A stretch of 64,000 nucleotides of DNA from Raphanus sativus. Its lineage: Eukaryota > Streptophyta > Magnoliopsida > Brassicales > Brassicaceae. The notes under the pieces were generated by a model that did not search any database, had not been told where the DNA came from, and worked only from the letters and a program-made list of their open reading frames with translations. Where the stretch lies: the NCBI RefSeq assembly GCF_000801105.2, contig NC_079512.1:36473848-36537847 (forward strand). The letters run 5' to 3'. The first letter of the stretch is position 1; each line of letters opens with the position of its first letter. Position numbers and translations under genes: made by a program. Positions 1 to 11,600 of the stretch are shown one piece after another.

Positions 1-144
1 CCACAACTTCCACTCATATCTTCGTATAGATTATGCTTACATTCATATGTATGTGTTGATTATATGAATAGTCTTATAGATTTACGAATTTGTTGAAATA
101 CATAATCAGTTCACATATAGATTTTAATTTTGTTCATGATACAG

Positions 145-272
145 GTTGTGTTCTCGATGAACGTATACAGATAATACTGATGAAAAAATGTAGATCAGAA
201 ACTATTTTAAAATCTCAGAAGAGTTTGGAGCATCCTAGGATGAAAAGAGAAGCAACACCAAGATACAGATAG
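145..272 (+). CDS. possible last exon of an unidentified gene
   Basis: A pyrimidine-rich stretch ending in ATACAG at 144 could be a splice acceptor. It is followed by an open frame to a stop at 270-272, with a basic C-terminus (KREATPRYR). I do not recognise the protein. It could be the 3' end of a gene entering from the left edge, or chance. Confidence 0.18.
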
Positions 273-1653
273 AAATTTGATCGTTGTGCTAAAAGATGCT
301 TACACATCTTTGTTTCCTTTTGCTTCGTTTGTTTTCCATGTTATCTTCATTCTATTTAATAAAAAAAAAAATTTCAGAGAACCCATAGTGTCTTCGATCA
401 ACTTTGTAAGTTATTTAGCTGATTCTCATGATTCTCATGCTTCATTCTCTGGTTAGCTAAACCTCTGGCACACCAAGCATCCTGTAGTTTAGTAATAATC
501 ATTCAAGAACTTTCCGAAGCCAACATTTGATAATGTGCCTTCTTGGTTTATACAAACAGAGAGAACTGTTTTACAACTCTCAGTAAAACATAAACAATGT
601 GGAGATACTCTTAACTACTTCAACGTTATGTTCCATTTTTGTTATTGTGGAATAAATATTCAAATATAATGTGCAGTTGAATGGTGGGCATAAGTCTCAA
701 AGATAATATATAAGGTGTAAACAGGAAGATAGAACATAACACTTTAAAGAGTAACTATTTCAATTCAAAAATTTGAAAGTGTTTTAAAGCGGAAAATATA
801 ATGTGGATTTAAGCTGTAAACATGTTGCACTGAGAGAAAGAAAAGCTAGATCTACATGAAACGAAGTGATATACAAAATAAAGCGTATGGGACAAGAAAA
901 GATAATAACTCTTGGAACTCCATAATTAGTCATTCACACTTGAGTTTCTTAAGAATTCATTATATTTTGTAGCAAGAACATAACTGTGTTAGAAAAGAGG
1001 AATGATACTAAAAGGAGAAGAATTAAAACGTCGACTAAATTGTAACAGCAAATTGGAAGCATCAAACTCATAGAAGCTAAAAACTTTCATTTCCTGTGCA
1101 TCCATGTCAGTAATTCACTTTTGTTATCCCAATGCTAGCTTACTGAAAATAACAAATGTCATGTAAGGCTCAAAAGCCAAAATAGACCATGCAAGTGAAA
1201 AAAATGGCAGAAGTGCTCACTCCTAATGCGTTCTGGTTTCTTTGTCCATTATATCTAATGCATTGAACCCAATCTATGATCTGTCAATAGTCTCAGGTAT
1301 AATCGTGTTGTTTGAGCATAGTTATTTATATTTTCTCAGTAAGCACCCACTTAAAAAATATTTAAAAATAAATTTTCTAATATCCTTGAAGTTATAAATT
1401 AAATGGTTCTAAAACCAAAATAGAACTCAAACAAAATGTACATGTAATATTTATTGTACATAAACTTATATAAGTAGGATAAAATATTCAGATTAAACTA
1501 AGCTTTGATTATTCTATATGTTTTTCATTTAGAGATACATGATTTTCAATAACAGAAAATAACAAATTTTGATTGGTAAAGATTCAAATCTGCTAGACAA
1601 AAAATATTTAAACCTATATTTTCCGAAAATTTTCTAATGATTTGTGTTTTAAT

Positions 1654-1655
1654 AA

Positions 1656-1680
<25 letters not shown>
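1654..1680. repeat. (AT)n microsatellite
   Basis: Simple AT dinucleotide run, followed by a short imperfect continuation (GTATATATAA). Confidence 0.9.
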
Positions 1681-1689
<9 letters not shown>

Positions 1690-1740
1690 ATACTGAAATA
1701 AATAGAAATTATAATTTAAAATAAATATTATAGAAAAAAT

Positions 1741-1766
1741 TCGGGCGTAGCCTGGACCGACCCTAG
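1741..1766 (+). mobile_element. decayed Helitron 3' end
   Basis: An imperfect GC-rich hairpin (CGGGCGTAGCCTG) is followed by CCGACCCTAG. It resembles the better end at 2436-2464, but CTAG is followed by A instead of the usual T, so it is probably an older copy of the same family. Confidence 0.35.
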
Positions 1767-2435
1767 AGAGAAACAGTATCATAAACAATTAGATAATAAA
1801 ACATGTATCCAATTCCATGTACATTTATATATATTTTTAAATTCTTTTAATAAATTTCTAGAAAAAATCAGAATTTCTTCTGAAAATTTACGTTCGTTAG
1901 TCGTAAAAACATGTTTTGGCAGTTAACAAAAGTTCATGAAAAGAGGAAAATGGAATCTAATGGAATTTTATTATATTTTCTTAATCTTTTCTTTTCGAAT
2001 ATGTTTTGCTGCATGTTAACAAAAGTATTTGACATAAGAACATATTCATATAAAATTTTTATAACCAAATAATAAATTATCGAAAGTTAAAAATGCATGT
2101 TGATTGATTTTAACGTTAAAACAAAGTTTGAACTATATATTAATTTAACTATATTTTCATATAAAAATTCAAGTAAAAGAGAAAAGAATAACAGAACTTT
2201 AAATGCGAATTAATTTCTTTATTTTTATAAACTTGCTTACCAGTTTAGATGTCTTTTTATTTTGAAAAGAAAAACTGTGAATTTTAATAATTTCCAATTT
2301 ATTGTCACCAAAAATAAGACAAAAGTACAATAATATCTAACAATTTATATAGTATTATCAGTCCAAGTATAAAATATGTAAACTCAAATATAAATTCAAA
2401 ACTAACCTAAATTTAGTTAAAATATATAGGAAAAA

Positions 2436-2464
2436 ACCCGGGCGTAGCCCGAGAAAATCTCTAG
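2436..2464 (+). mobile_element. Helitron 3' terminus
   Basis: A short hairpin (CGGGC-GTA-GCCCG) is followed after a few bases by CTAG and then T, the classic Helitron 3' end (hairpin, CTRR, host T). No matching 5' TC end was found, so only the terminus is annotated. Confidence 0.55.
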
Positions 2465-2670
2465 TACATCTAATCTACTACACAAATTGGTTATCAAATG
2501 GATGCCAAAAAAATTAATTAATTATCAAATGAAACATAAACTACACAAAATTGAAGAGTTTTTTATAAACATCAGAAGTTAGCAAAAAAAAAAAAAAGCA
2601 TAACTATAAACATACATATATAATGGCACCCCAAATCTTATACTCCTTGTAAAAACTCTTTTGCAATTTT

Positions 2671-2960
2671 GTGTGTTTAAGATTAGACCAGACCCTTCAA
2701 TATATGGAATATGGAAGGTCTCCGACTCCGGGACGACAACGACTTCGCCTTGACCTCGACGGCGGCATCAGCTGGGGTACATCCTCGTGCTCTTGCTCAA
2801 ACCTTCCTCCTTCGATAACGATTGAGCTCTCCTCCGCCTTCTTCACCGGCGGTAGAGGCGAGTGCGACGAAGCTGTAACAGAACCCACGGGGCTGTGGTT
2901 GTAGCTCTGAGCTGCTCAAAGTAGAGAACTTGCAGCAGCAGCACCACCACTCGTAATCGT
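2671..2960 (-). pseudogene. NPY1/NPH3 last-exon relic
   Basis: This minus-strand stretch is a diverged copy of the last exon of the NPY1 genes at 13210 and 33926. It keeps the order YFEQL, a degraded linker, [18 protein letters not shown] and QLMPxRSRR. It lacks the start of exon 4 and the serine-rich tail, and has a TAG-containing insertion beside the YFEQL region. The upstream exons are absent nearby. The bases to the left (2640-2690) also resemble the 3' flank of NPY1, so this is a genomic fragment and not a retrocopy. It indicates a third, mostly lost, copy of the NPY1 locus. Confidence 0.8.
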
Positions 2961-4574
2961 TTTAAACTCATGAATACATGGCCATATTTGGAATGCCATT
3001 TGAAAGTAGTTTTTCAATAATCTCGGGCTAAAACAACTGAAGGAAGACATATTTGCAACCATCTAATAGCATCCACTCATGACATCTTGGCAGGAAAGGT
3101 AAACTTACATCACATCCAGAAACTCCTGAAGAACATTGTCATAATGTCTTCTTGCTAATTGCTTTTTCTGGTTCACTGGATAATCCTTTTAGGGTATTGT
3201 AATAGTATTAATGACCTGTTTCAGTTTACTTGTGTATCTAGTTTTACTGACAAGCTAGCTATATGGTTCTGTGCTGTTCTGTTTCGTTCCAGGTAGAAAA
3301 TGATGGACTGTTGTTATTGGTTCTTTGGCTTGGGGGACATAAACTGTCTTGCCTGGAGACAAGTCTAAAGAACGGTGAGAACAGATTTTGTGGTGAGAGA
3401 GAGAGGAACAAAGAAAGCTTCTTTTGAACCGTTTGCTACACTCAAGTTTCAGATGCTGTGAGAAAGTTTATGTGCGTGTTTGAGGTATGAAGATCTTTTC
3501 CCGGATTTATTAAACATACACGGCTGTTACTTCATGGTTCTTTGATATGATTTGAATTTTGTTGTTGTCTCTTTTATGTTATTAGTATGATGCTAAAAAC
3601 GGGAACGTATAGGATGTTCCTCTATGATTCTTATAAGTACTCTGGAACTTGTCCATGATCTCCAGTTATAAGTGTTTTTTTTGTCCGGTTGTGCAACTGG
3701 ATAGCACATGAGTCTCTAGATTAATGATTTCAATAACACCATCCTAACCATTATCTCTGGACTGAGACAATGACTCATCATTTCTCTCACGTTTCCTTAG
3801 GTTCTCTGTCAGTTTTTCTACATCTGAACTTACCGAGGTGCTAGCGCAACATGTTGATCCGAGTTTCTATGTTGACAAAAAAGTTGGATAATTGTTTTGC
3901 TTTCAAGTTCGTTTTCTCTATGTTCAAGTCCTTGCTTACGTACCATCAGTGATGCATTTAACGTGACTTGCTTGCTGCTCCCCTTTAGATTGCAAGTCTT
4001 TTAACCTGATTTACACGTCTTTCTGTTGTGGCCTTAATATGTATTTGAGAGAATTTATGAAGGTAAAAAAGATTAGAATATAGAAATTCTTGGATGATGT
4101 ATATGGGAAATTTTGCTTTTGAATATCTCTCATCACTTTTTGAATTGTGTTTTGTTCAGAATGCTACTGGTCAGGACAGAGTTACCATGTTCTGAGCCGT
4201 CAGTGCTGTTCTGAAGATCTACAAATTAGCAGTGGACAATACTTATCTAATTGGCTCGTTTATGCCAAGGTGACTGCAACTGTTAGTGCTAATCTCAGTA
4301 ATGTAATAGTTGTGAATCACTGTTAAAACACCTCATATGTGTGTCGTTTGTGTACAAGGTATTGCAGATGCATTTGTTCTATGACTGGATCACGTCCACT
4401 ACACTTTCTTTGTAGGGTTCACATTTGATCCAAAGTAAGAAAAAACAATCAACGTCACAAAAAGAATGAAAAAAAAGGAGAGGATGCAATAGCAAAAAGG
4501 TTGGTCTTGGTTTTTCATCTGAGCTGCGTGTGATAATGTGCTTGGTCTTGTATCCATCCTCCAAAAGGTGCTTC
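2961..4574. other. intergenic, 3' flank of F-box gene
   Basis: The stretch has moderate GC and several splice-like motifs (for example near 3293 and 4160), but no frame longer than about 70 codons that looks coding. The part next to 4574 is presumably the 3' UTR of the minus-strand F-box gene. Confidence 0.5.
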
Positions 4575-5624
4575 TTACAACTCGACCTCCAAGGCATGGA
4601 CGATGAAGGTTCTGTACGGGAGCCGAAGTGCTACGTTAGATGAGAAAACGTTTCCCCACATCTCTCCATGTCTGTCTTCCAAGCTTACCACCGTCACTAA
4701 TATATCCTTGCGGTTGGAGTTTTGCAGGATAAGAAGCTTGCCAGACAAGTTAAAAAGCTTAGTAGACCCTGAATCGAATTTTGGAAGCTTATTCTTTAGG
4801 CCTCTCACGTGAACCCAGGTGTTGCCGTTGACGTGAACTTTGAGCTTGTTGTTCTTCTCAAAGCAGAACAAGCGGTCGTTTATGACACAGGAAGAGTCAT
4901 AGCTGTGCCTTCCCATTCCTTTGCTGTTCATCCTCTCCATTGTCAGGTTGTCAGGGTCGAAAACCACGCATCTGCGACCGCTGTTTCCGATGAAGTAGAT
5001 CTTGTTGTTCAGAACGATCAAGTTTGAGAAGATCGGATAGTTGCTGTGGTCAAGAGCTAGTGGAAAGTTCACAACTTTCCATTCGTCGTTGTCGTCTATG
5101 TCCAAAGATTTCAAGAACGCACTCGAAGTCTCAAGATTGAGGTCGCCAATTACATATAGCTGTCGTTTGATGACTGCTAATGTCTCATTGCATGTGGTAG
5201 ATGGAACCCGAACGGTAAGGTAACTTTTGCAGTCTACATACATGTTTTCAGAGTTTTCCCAGCTAATGGCATATATCCTAGAACCTGAGGCGATCAAATT
5301 GTGGCGTTTCACAGGTACAACCGGAAACTGAGGAAGTGGACGCAGCACAAATTCATCAACAAAGGCTTTCTTGTGGAGAGTGTACCAGTCAAGAACGTAG
5401 TTTTCTGACATCAGAGAGATATGTATCACGGTTTCAGCCTTGTGAATTTTTGCCCTATCGCCGTAGACATGTCTTAATTGGATGAAGTTAGAAAAATCTT
5501 GACAAATGGTAGAGGCCACGGGATGGTAGGAGATTGGAACTCTGGATATTATCTCCCTTTTAAGATCATCGGGCAATAGTTCCTTCGTCTCCCCCTTTAC
5601 CCGTTTGATACCCGAACTCAGCAT
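4575..5624 (-). CDS. F-box/kelch-repeat protein (349 aa)
   Basis: A single-exon frame of 349 codons, close to the usual 350-400 aa of crucifer F-box/kelch proteins. Residues about 16-50 form an F-box (LLPDDLKREIISRVPISYHP, then ICQDFSNFI), the part that binds SKP1/ASK in SCF ubiquitin ligases. The motif is weaker than in the neighbour: the usual LVSK-FRSL is replaced by ICQDFSNFI. The rest shows degenerate kelch blades with hydrophobic strands (SRIYAISWE, RQLYVIGDL, NKIYFIGN, RLFCFEK) and the C-terminal EMWG motif common in this family. The start is the first in-frame Met ahead of the F-box. The substrate cannot be inferred. With the gene at 6944 it forms a same-strand pair, probably by local duplication. 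The frame is intact, but expression is unknown. Confidence 0.82.
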   Translation of the reverse strand: MLSSGIKRVKGETKELLPDDLKREIISRVPISYHPVASTICQDFSNFIQLRHVYGDRAKIHKAETVIHISLMSENYVLDWYTLHKKAFVDEFVLRPLPQFPVVPVKRHNLIASGSRIYAISWENSENMYVDCKSYLTVRVPSTTCNETLAVIKRQLYVIGDLNLETSSAFLKSLDIDDNDEWKVVNFPLALDHSNYPIFSNLIVLNNKIYFIGNSGRRCVVFDPDNLTMERMNSKGMGRHSYDSSCVINDRLFCFEKNNKLKVHVNGNTWVHVRGLKNKLPKFDSGSTKLFNLSGKLLILQNSNRKDILVTVVSLEDRHGEMWGNVFSSNVALRLPYRTFIVHALEVEL

Positions 5625-5648
5625 CTTCGTAGAGAAAGAAAAATCAAG

Positions 5649-5692
5649 AAAAGGAAGCTTTTTTTTTTTTGGTCAACGGAAAAGGAAGCTTT
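5649..5692. mobile_element. ultra-short poly(A)-tailed insertion
   Basis: Two perfect 13 bp direct repeats (AAAAGGAAGCTTT, 5649-5661 and 5680-5692) flank 18 bp that read CCGTTGACC plus nine A on the minus strand. This is the layout of a retroposon insertion truncated to almost its tail alone. It lies just upstream of the F-box start codon. Confidence 0.55.
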
Positions 5693-5695
5693 AAT

Positions 5696-5712
5696 GGGGG
5701 GGGGGGGGGGGG
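5696..5712. repeat. 17-base poly(G) tract
   Basis: An uninterrupted run of 17 G about 70 bp upstream of the F-box ATG (C17 in the sense of that gene). Long G homopolymers are rare in plant DNA and prone to length errors. Confidence 0.9.
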
Positions 5713-6943
5713 AGTCAGAGAGAATGAAGAATGAAAATCTCTAGACTGAGAGATGAAGCAACACAATGGTCAAGTGGGCACAAAGGAATCTCAGACGACG
5801 ACGAACTGTGGAGACTAAATAGTTTGTTCTTCGAATTCAACAGCTTGTATATAGTTTCCTTCTTTTTATTTTTTTCCAACAACGGCTAGTAAAAGTTGGG
5901 CTAAATTGATACTTTTAACAAACTTGTAGGATTAAATTGAAATACGTGATTTATTATTTATTTATTTATTTCCCCTCTTTTATCCACTATTTGCTTTGTC
6001 GTTATGGAAATTTTCCGGATATCGTAGATTTTGATCATCTGGGTTCGCGAAAGTTGCGTTAATTAGGATAAAAAGTTAGTTCCTTTATCGCGAAAGTTCC
6101 TTTTTAGCCCAAGATGCATCGGACCACGAACGAAGCAAGGGTAAATGCGTTGTCTTTGTTGCCTTGCATCTTGGGCTTGCAAACCTGGTTGGGTGTGGAA
6201 TCAGTACCATTGGCGTTGGCTTAATTCCTCAGGCTCTCGAGGTCAAAGATGCTTCTTTCCAGGTATAATCCCAGCTTTTGCTGTTTTCTGATCAAATAGC
6301 TGGTTACTCTGGTTCATGGTTGGGTTGTTTTTCTTCTCAGGCTACACCAAATAAGTTATTTATTCTCAAAGACACTCGCGTGTCATGCATAAGTTATTTA
6401 TATCCGTGGAAAAGTTTGGACTGGATGACCACATATGTTTTTCTACATAGGGACTAAGTATTCTGTTGTTAGCTAATGAGCAAGTTTTTTATGCTACATT
6501 TTTATTTATTTTTTATAGTCCTAGAATTTAGTTTAGAGATTGTGAGATCTTTGTAGATACGCATCGTGATGATCTTGGACAAAAGATGTGTGCTTTCTTC
6601 TTCATCCTTCTTGTTTCTTTCTTTAAGATCACTAAAGATCAAGACTTTTGAGAGACTGAATATATATTTTAACGTTAATGGCCTTTTGTTTGCTTATTAG
6701 GATATATTCAAGAAGCTGATAGGCCAGATGCAGGATTCTACATTCAGTCCGGGACTGTCATAAGTGCAGAACGGTTTACCAACGCAACGTGGATCTAGCA
6801 TTCCAACCAATAATTTAGCCCGAAGTTTGAAGTGTGTGCCGGAGTGAAAAAAAGAGTCAGATGTGATATTGTCTTGTAAATTAGAAGTTTTTGAAGAGGA
6901 AATTGAAAAAAAAAACTGAACAGTTTTTCCCTAGTGGTATTCA
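5713..6943. other. intergenic region between the F-box genes
   Basis: It contains the probable promoter of the 4575-5624 gene (minus-strand CTATATAC near 5846), an exon-like plus-strand piece ending in CAG/GTATAA near 6262 that I cannot identify, and the AGPase-like exon at 6701-6798. The remainder is non-coding. Confidence 0.45.
6701..6798 (+). pseudogene. orphan last exon like ADP-glucose pyrophosphorylase large subunit
   Basis: After a splice-acceptor-like TTGTTTGCTTATTAG the frame reads IQEADRPDAGFYIQSG and ends about 15 residues later with ATWI and a stop. The large subunit of ADP-glucose pyrophosphorylase, the plastid enzyme making ADP-glucose for starch, ends with (G)xQEADRxxxGFYIRSGI followed by about 15 residues and a terminal isoleucine. 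The match in motif, length and acceptor position is good. The last 14 residues have drifted and no other AGPase exon is visible upstream, so this is a stranded exon or captured fragment, not a working gene. Confidence 0.55.
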
Positions 6944-8059
6944 TCAAAGAGTAGCAGAAAAAACATGTGATAATTGATCAAATCGTTCATTGGTTGTAGA
7001 CAAGACAACTTCAAACTGGTCAGGGGTCCCCCACATCTCTTTCTGGCGTCTTTCAATAGTAATTTCCGCACACCAAATCTTTGTCTCTTGATGAAGCTTG
7101 TTAACACACACTTTCTCCTCCCATAAAATCACCATTTTCCCACCATGATTAGCAACTTTAGCATGGATGTAACCTGAATTCAAGGGAACCAATCCCTTCA
7201 AACCCTTCACCGTTCCCCACAAATTTTCCTCAGAGTCATACCAATCGATCAAACAGCTATACCAACGATACAGCACGTTGTCTATCACACAAAAAGATGA
7301 ATCGAAACCAACCCTATCGATGAACGAGGGTCCTCTTCTCCATCTACCTCTATTCAGCTCATATGTATCACCTCTCTCAGCCTTCACGTAAACTTTTCCA
7401 CCATACCCTATGCATTGGTACTTAGTACCTTTTTTGCATATTTCTTCGCTAGGACCCGGCACAAACTCCCAGTTACCAGTCTTTGTATCCAATACCTCCA
7501 TCCAGCTGGTTTGGTCGTACTGGCTTCCTACTACATATATTTTTCCATCAAGAACGCAAACAAATGGGCTTTGACGTGGTACAAGCATGCTTGGGGCCTC
7601 ACTCCATGTGTGAGAACGACAGTCCATGACCATGACGCTAGAAGACGCTATCTTATTTATTAAACCACCAATGACATATACATTGGTACCGACGAGTGCA
7701 ACAGCCGGCCAGAACTCGGGGAAAGATTGATGGGGAGATGAAACTGGGACCAAAACTTTCCTCGGGCTATTTGGTATCCGGCAGAGAGTAAACCAACGTA
7801 GCGGCTTAGAATCATTATGGACCGATAAGCACACGTAGAGACAACTCTCGGTGCGGCCTAAGAGGGTTCGTGTTTGGTAAAGCTCGGAAGAGGTAAGGAT
7901 AGAGCGGAATTTCTTGGAGACTAAGGATATAGTTGGGTAGTGTAATCTAGAGATACGAGCTAAACAATTCAATAGCAAATCATCAGGAAGCATCAGAATA
8001 TTTAACGTCATCCTTCTTCTTTTAACCGGTGGCTCTTCTTCGATCAGTTTCGCCATCAA
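6944..8059 (-). CDS. F-box/kelch-repeat protein (371 aa)
   Basis: An intact single-exon frame. A basic patch (KRRR, residues 13-16) precedes a canonical F-box at about 23-60 (LPDDLLLNCLARISRLHYPT, then LVSKKFRSIL), the SKP1-binding adaptor part of an SCF E3 ligase. It is followed by kelch blades with GTNVYVIGG, DGKIYVVGSQYD and GGKVYVKAE, paired with SHTWSEAPSM, TGNWEFVPGP and NRGRWRRGPS strands. The C-terminal EMWG motif is present. Length and layout are typical of the large crucifer F-box/kelch family. The start is the first Met; a second Met follows at residue 2. A TATA box lies about 110 bp upstream. The target protein is not deducible. Confidence 0.92.
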   Translation of the reverse strand: MMAKLIEEEPPVKRRRMTLNILMLPDDLLLNCLARISRLHYPTISLVSKKFRSILTSSELYQTRTLLGRTESCLYVCLSVHNDSKPLRWFTLCRIPNSPRKVLVPVSSPHQSFPEFWPAVALVGTNVYVIGGLINKIASSSVMVMDCRSHTWSEAPSMLVPRQSPFVCVLDGKIYVVGSQYDQTSWMEVLDTKTGNWEFVPGPSEEICKKGTKYQCIGYGGKVYVKAERGDTYELNRGRWRRGPSFIDRVGFDSSFCVIDNVLYRWYSCLIDWYDSEENLWGTVKGLKGLVPLNSGYIHAKVANHGGKMVILWEEKVCVNKLHQETKIWCAEITIERRQKEMWGTPDQFEVVLSTTNERFDQLSHVFSATL

Positions 8060-8170
8060 GCAACGGGTTTACACACTTTCTTGCTGTGATCACTTATTCT
8101 TTTTTCGACTGCTCTATCTAGTTCTCTACTCTTATTTGCTCCCAATGATTCTTTGTATTGACCTTGACAA

Positions 8171-8182
8171 CCTTTTATAGCC
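8171..8182 (-). promoter_or_regulatory. TATA box of the F-box/kelch gene
   Basis: On the minus strand this reads GCTATAAAAGG, a near-ideal plant TATA box, 112 bp upstream of the ATG at 8059. Confidence 0.7.
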
Positions 8183-8640
8183 AAGTCTTCTGCTCCTCTC
8201 TTTTCTTTTCCCTAACAGACTTTAACTTTTCTCGTTAATTTTTCCTTAATATGATTTAAATATCAGTTGCAATAAGTAAGTTTTCTATATATTTAAAATT
8301 TATGATAATTTTATAAATCAAATTTATCGATAAATTATCTTACCACATATATCTGAATATTATACAAAAGTAAAAATTAAAAAAGAAAACTCCCTTATAA
8401 ATTGTGTGATATAGATATCTAATATTTGAGTTTGAACCAATTTTATTATATTACTTGGATATATAATATAAATTTATTTTGGTAGTTAAATATCAATTAT
8501 TATGTATAATTTATTTGTGTACACAATTAACCAACAAAATAATATTAATTTCAAGACATTCTGAAATATAATATAAGAGAATTTTTAGACATTCTTAAAA
8601 CATTGATATGTTTATTTACTTTTATATTAAATATTATATA
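8183..8640. other. AT-rich upstream DNA
   Basis: Very AT-rich sequence between the F-box promoter and the proposed Helitron 5' end. No gene or clear repeat is seen. Confidence 0.5.
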
Positions 8641-11600
8641 TCTATATATATATAAAGAAAATGTGTCTCTCTTCTCCTCTTGCCAGCTCAGAAAATAGAG
8701 AAAGGAGGAGCCAACAGCTGTTCTCTTTTACAAAACGCACCGTTCCATTTAATCTGTTCTTCTATTCACTCGGGCTATAGTTTTTGTTGGACTGTTTCTT
8801 CTCTTCGTGAGCCCATACCATAAGATATCAGCTTCACCTAGATGAAACGCTGCGTCTGTTCATCCTCGCATCTCGAGAGCCCGTGGCGATTAAGGTTTCG
8901 AGATTGCTCTTTCATCTTCTTCTTCATCTTCTTCTTCATGATACAAAATAATACCAGTTACAGAATAATCAACTAACAACCCTCCATTACCCCATCACCC
9001 CGATCTCTAATCAATGTGAGTCCCGATCTTCGAAGATGGTGGAGATTCGAATATAGAAAAGGTGAGCTTTTTTTTTCTTTTGCAGTTTTTGTTTCTCGAT
9101 CTACTGCTACGAACTTTCAGCTTGGGGTTTGTGGTTTCAGTGTCAGAAGAAAGAACAAGCGCTCTTCGACGGTGTGTTTTCAGGTTTGAATTTCTCCAGA
9201 TTTCAGTCTAAAAATTTCCTCAACATCTTTGGAAACCTGCTTTTGATCTTATATAGATCTCTAATTGTGTTTTAATGGTTTCTGATTTTTAATATTAACT
9301 TACCATGAAATCAAAACTTTCTCTTTATTCCTCCCATCTCAACTGCAGTCTCATGCTGAATTAATATATGACGCCTTTTGCATTTGTCTGGTCAGATTAT
9401 GATTATGACGGCTCTTTGATCTAGCAGTTTCTCATAGACTCACGATTGCAACCTTTAAGATCTTTAAATGTTAATCCTTTTCAGTAGTAATCGCTGAGCT
9501 CATATCTATAAAAGTATTATAAGTGACCCTTCACAAGGAAAAGCCTGTGTCATGGCTACCACACTTCCATAATCGTATAGGTAAGTATCTAATCCATATC
9601 GAACTCACCCACACTTTCATAATCATATAGAAACTTTTCAGAAAATAAATGTTCAGCATTCCTTAACACTGTTTTTCTCTTCGCAGTGATGTTTCTGGGA
9701 CGTTGAGTATGTTTGACTCACATGCTGTATCATTCCATAGCCACCTGGACGGATAGCATAAATCCCAAATAGTAGGAGGTACTCTGTCACGTATACTCCA
9801 TGTTGTTTTACTGAGATCGACCCTAATACTTCTTGGAACACTTACAACACTACTGATTTGCAGGCGTCTGTTCCTGAATGCCACATCTAGGAGACAACTT
9901 TATTTCGACAAGGAGACTAATGCAGAGGAAAACTATTTTTACAAGTAAGTATTTGGTAGTTCTTTCATTTTTACGTCCAGAGTTGGTTTGTTCTATGAAT
10001 TATCCACAACATACTCTGACGGGTTACTGTCCATCATTACAGGCTGGTCTCTTAAGACACTGGGAACACATCATCAGCTTCACTGCTGAGGGGCTATTCC
10101 AAGGTTGAGCCTGTGACCATAGGCTGAACTAAACGAGTTATTCCTCACTCCCAGCCCCAGGTTGTACAATGATCTTTAGTATGATTGTATTTTGAATTTT
10201 AAAAACTCTGTATGTGATTCTGTTAATGGAAAATGTAGAGGTTGAATTTGTCTGCACCAAGAAGGTCATTGGATTTAATATGGACAAAGGCTGGTGCTAT
10301 GTCTCTTGCTTCATATGTACAATGAAGCTTCAGTGGACGGTCTCATCTTTTACTTGGCAACCTGCAGTAACACCAATGCAGTTGGTGTCCTTTGGTATGT
10401 TGGACCCTGCAACTACTTGATTTTTTTGTTACATTAGAACGAGGTCCCATAGACACATCAGCAACTAACATACATTTTAAATATTTTATTTTATGATCGT
10501 GTTTTAAGTAAAATAGCTGTCTCATCTATCTTGCTCTCTCATTTGACAAAGTATAGCAACATAAACAATTGCAGTGATTTGACAGAAAAAACAATTGCAG
10601 TGATTTTTATGTTATTTTCCATTACTTGCTCATGCCATCCATATACTTGCTTATACCAGTGATTTGATAATTTTATTTTACAGGCAACCACCACAATCAA
10701 GAGCACCATAAGAGAAATCTTACGCCAAATTGCGGACAATTCACCGGTACTTGGAAACCAACAGCTCTTCAGCTTACTACGAAACAAGATGTTGGACTCT
10801 TTTAAATTACCCTCCTACATGATACACCACCAACAACTTTTAAAGCTCAGGCACACAAGTTTTGGCTTCTCTGTTTTACAAGGAAAGAATCATAAGTGAA
10901 AGGTTTTTTTTTTTTTGGTTTGCAGTTTGTAATTATTGTAAGAAAGAAGGACATTTGATAATATTGGCATCGTTTCGCCGCTATTAACATGAGTCTCGGG
11001 GCTTTACGGTGTCCTTGGGAAAGTGAGTTGTTCACAGTCGGTCTTTTTGGTTGGTCCATGTTTGAATGCACAACGGTCGAGAATTTGGTGTGAACAGATT
11101 ACTAACGCATAAAGTATATCAAGCTTGAGACGTCTATTACTTGAAGTAGGTTTTTCTAAAGTTTTTATTTTGCACATGAACTGTTTCTAAGTTGAATAAT
11201 CTTTTTCGCTAAAGTCAAAAACTTTTTAATTATGGGTTGCTGCTATGTCGAACTTTAGTTTTAGTTTGTTTTCTTCCTACTTGAAAACTTGTATTAATCA
11301 CTTTCTGGTGTGCCTAGGAATGTTGAATGTTTTGTTTCTTCTCCATTTGATTAAGATTAAGCTATCTTCAGAAGTTTTAAAGTATGACTTCTGGAGCACT
11401 TGATTGTTTTGTAGAGCATTAGTGACTACTCCCGAGTGTCCATCAACTTTCCGTTCCTAACGAATTTTTTTTGTGAATTATCTTTGCAATTAGAGGAAAA
11501 TATGTATTATCGTGTTCTTTCACTTCAGTGGCTAAACTATGTCGATTCTTCCGTACAAATGGTTCCTCTAAACATATTCTCATTGCTCCGCACCTAAGAC

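Larger units (their letters stand above)
273..2670. other. AT-rich intergenic DNA with Helitron ends
   Basis: I see no convincing gene. The stretch holds an (AT)n run at 1654-1680 and two related Helitron-type 3' ends near 1741-1766 and 2436-2464. The short open frame over 1546-1788 only reads through the AT repeat. Confidence 0.6.

Noticed and set aside
1546..1788. 80-codon frame with alternating YIYIYI
   Set aside because: Product of reading the (AT)n microsatellite.
3841..3900. GTTGACAAAAAAG at about 3873 as another micro-insertion
   Set aside because: It has the same tag, but I could not find flanking direct repeats, so it was not counted.
6930..6936. CTAGT at about 6931 as a Helitron end
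   Set aside because: No GC hairpin precedes it.
10539..11071. Minus-strand frames of 74-82 codons
   Set aside because: Low-complexity composition, no motifs, antisense to the Helitron interior.
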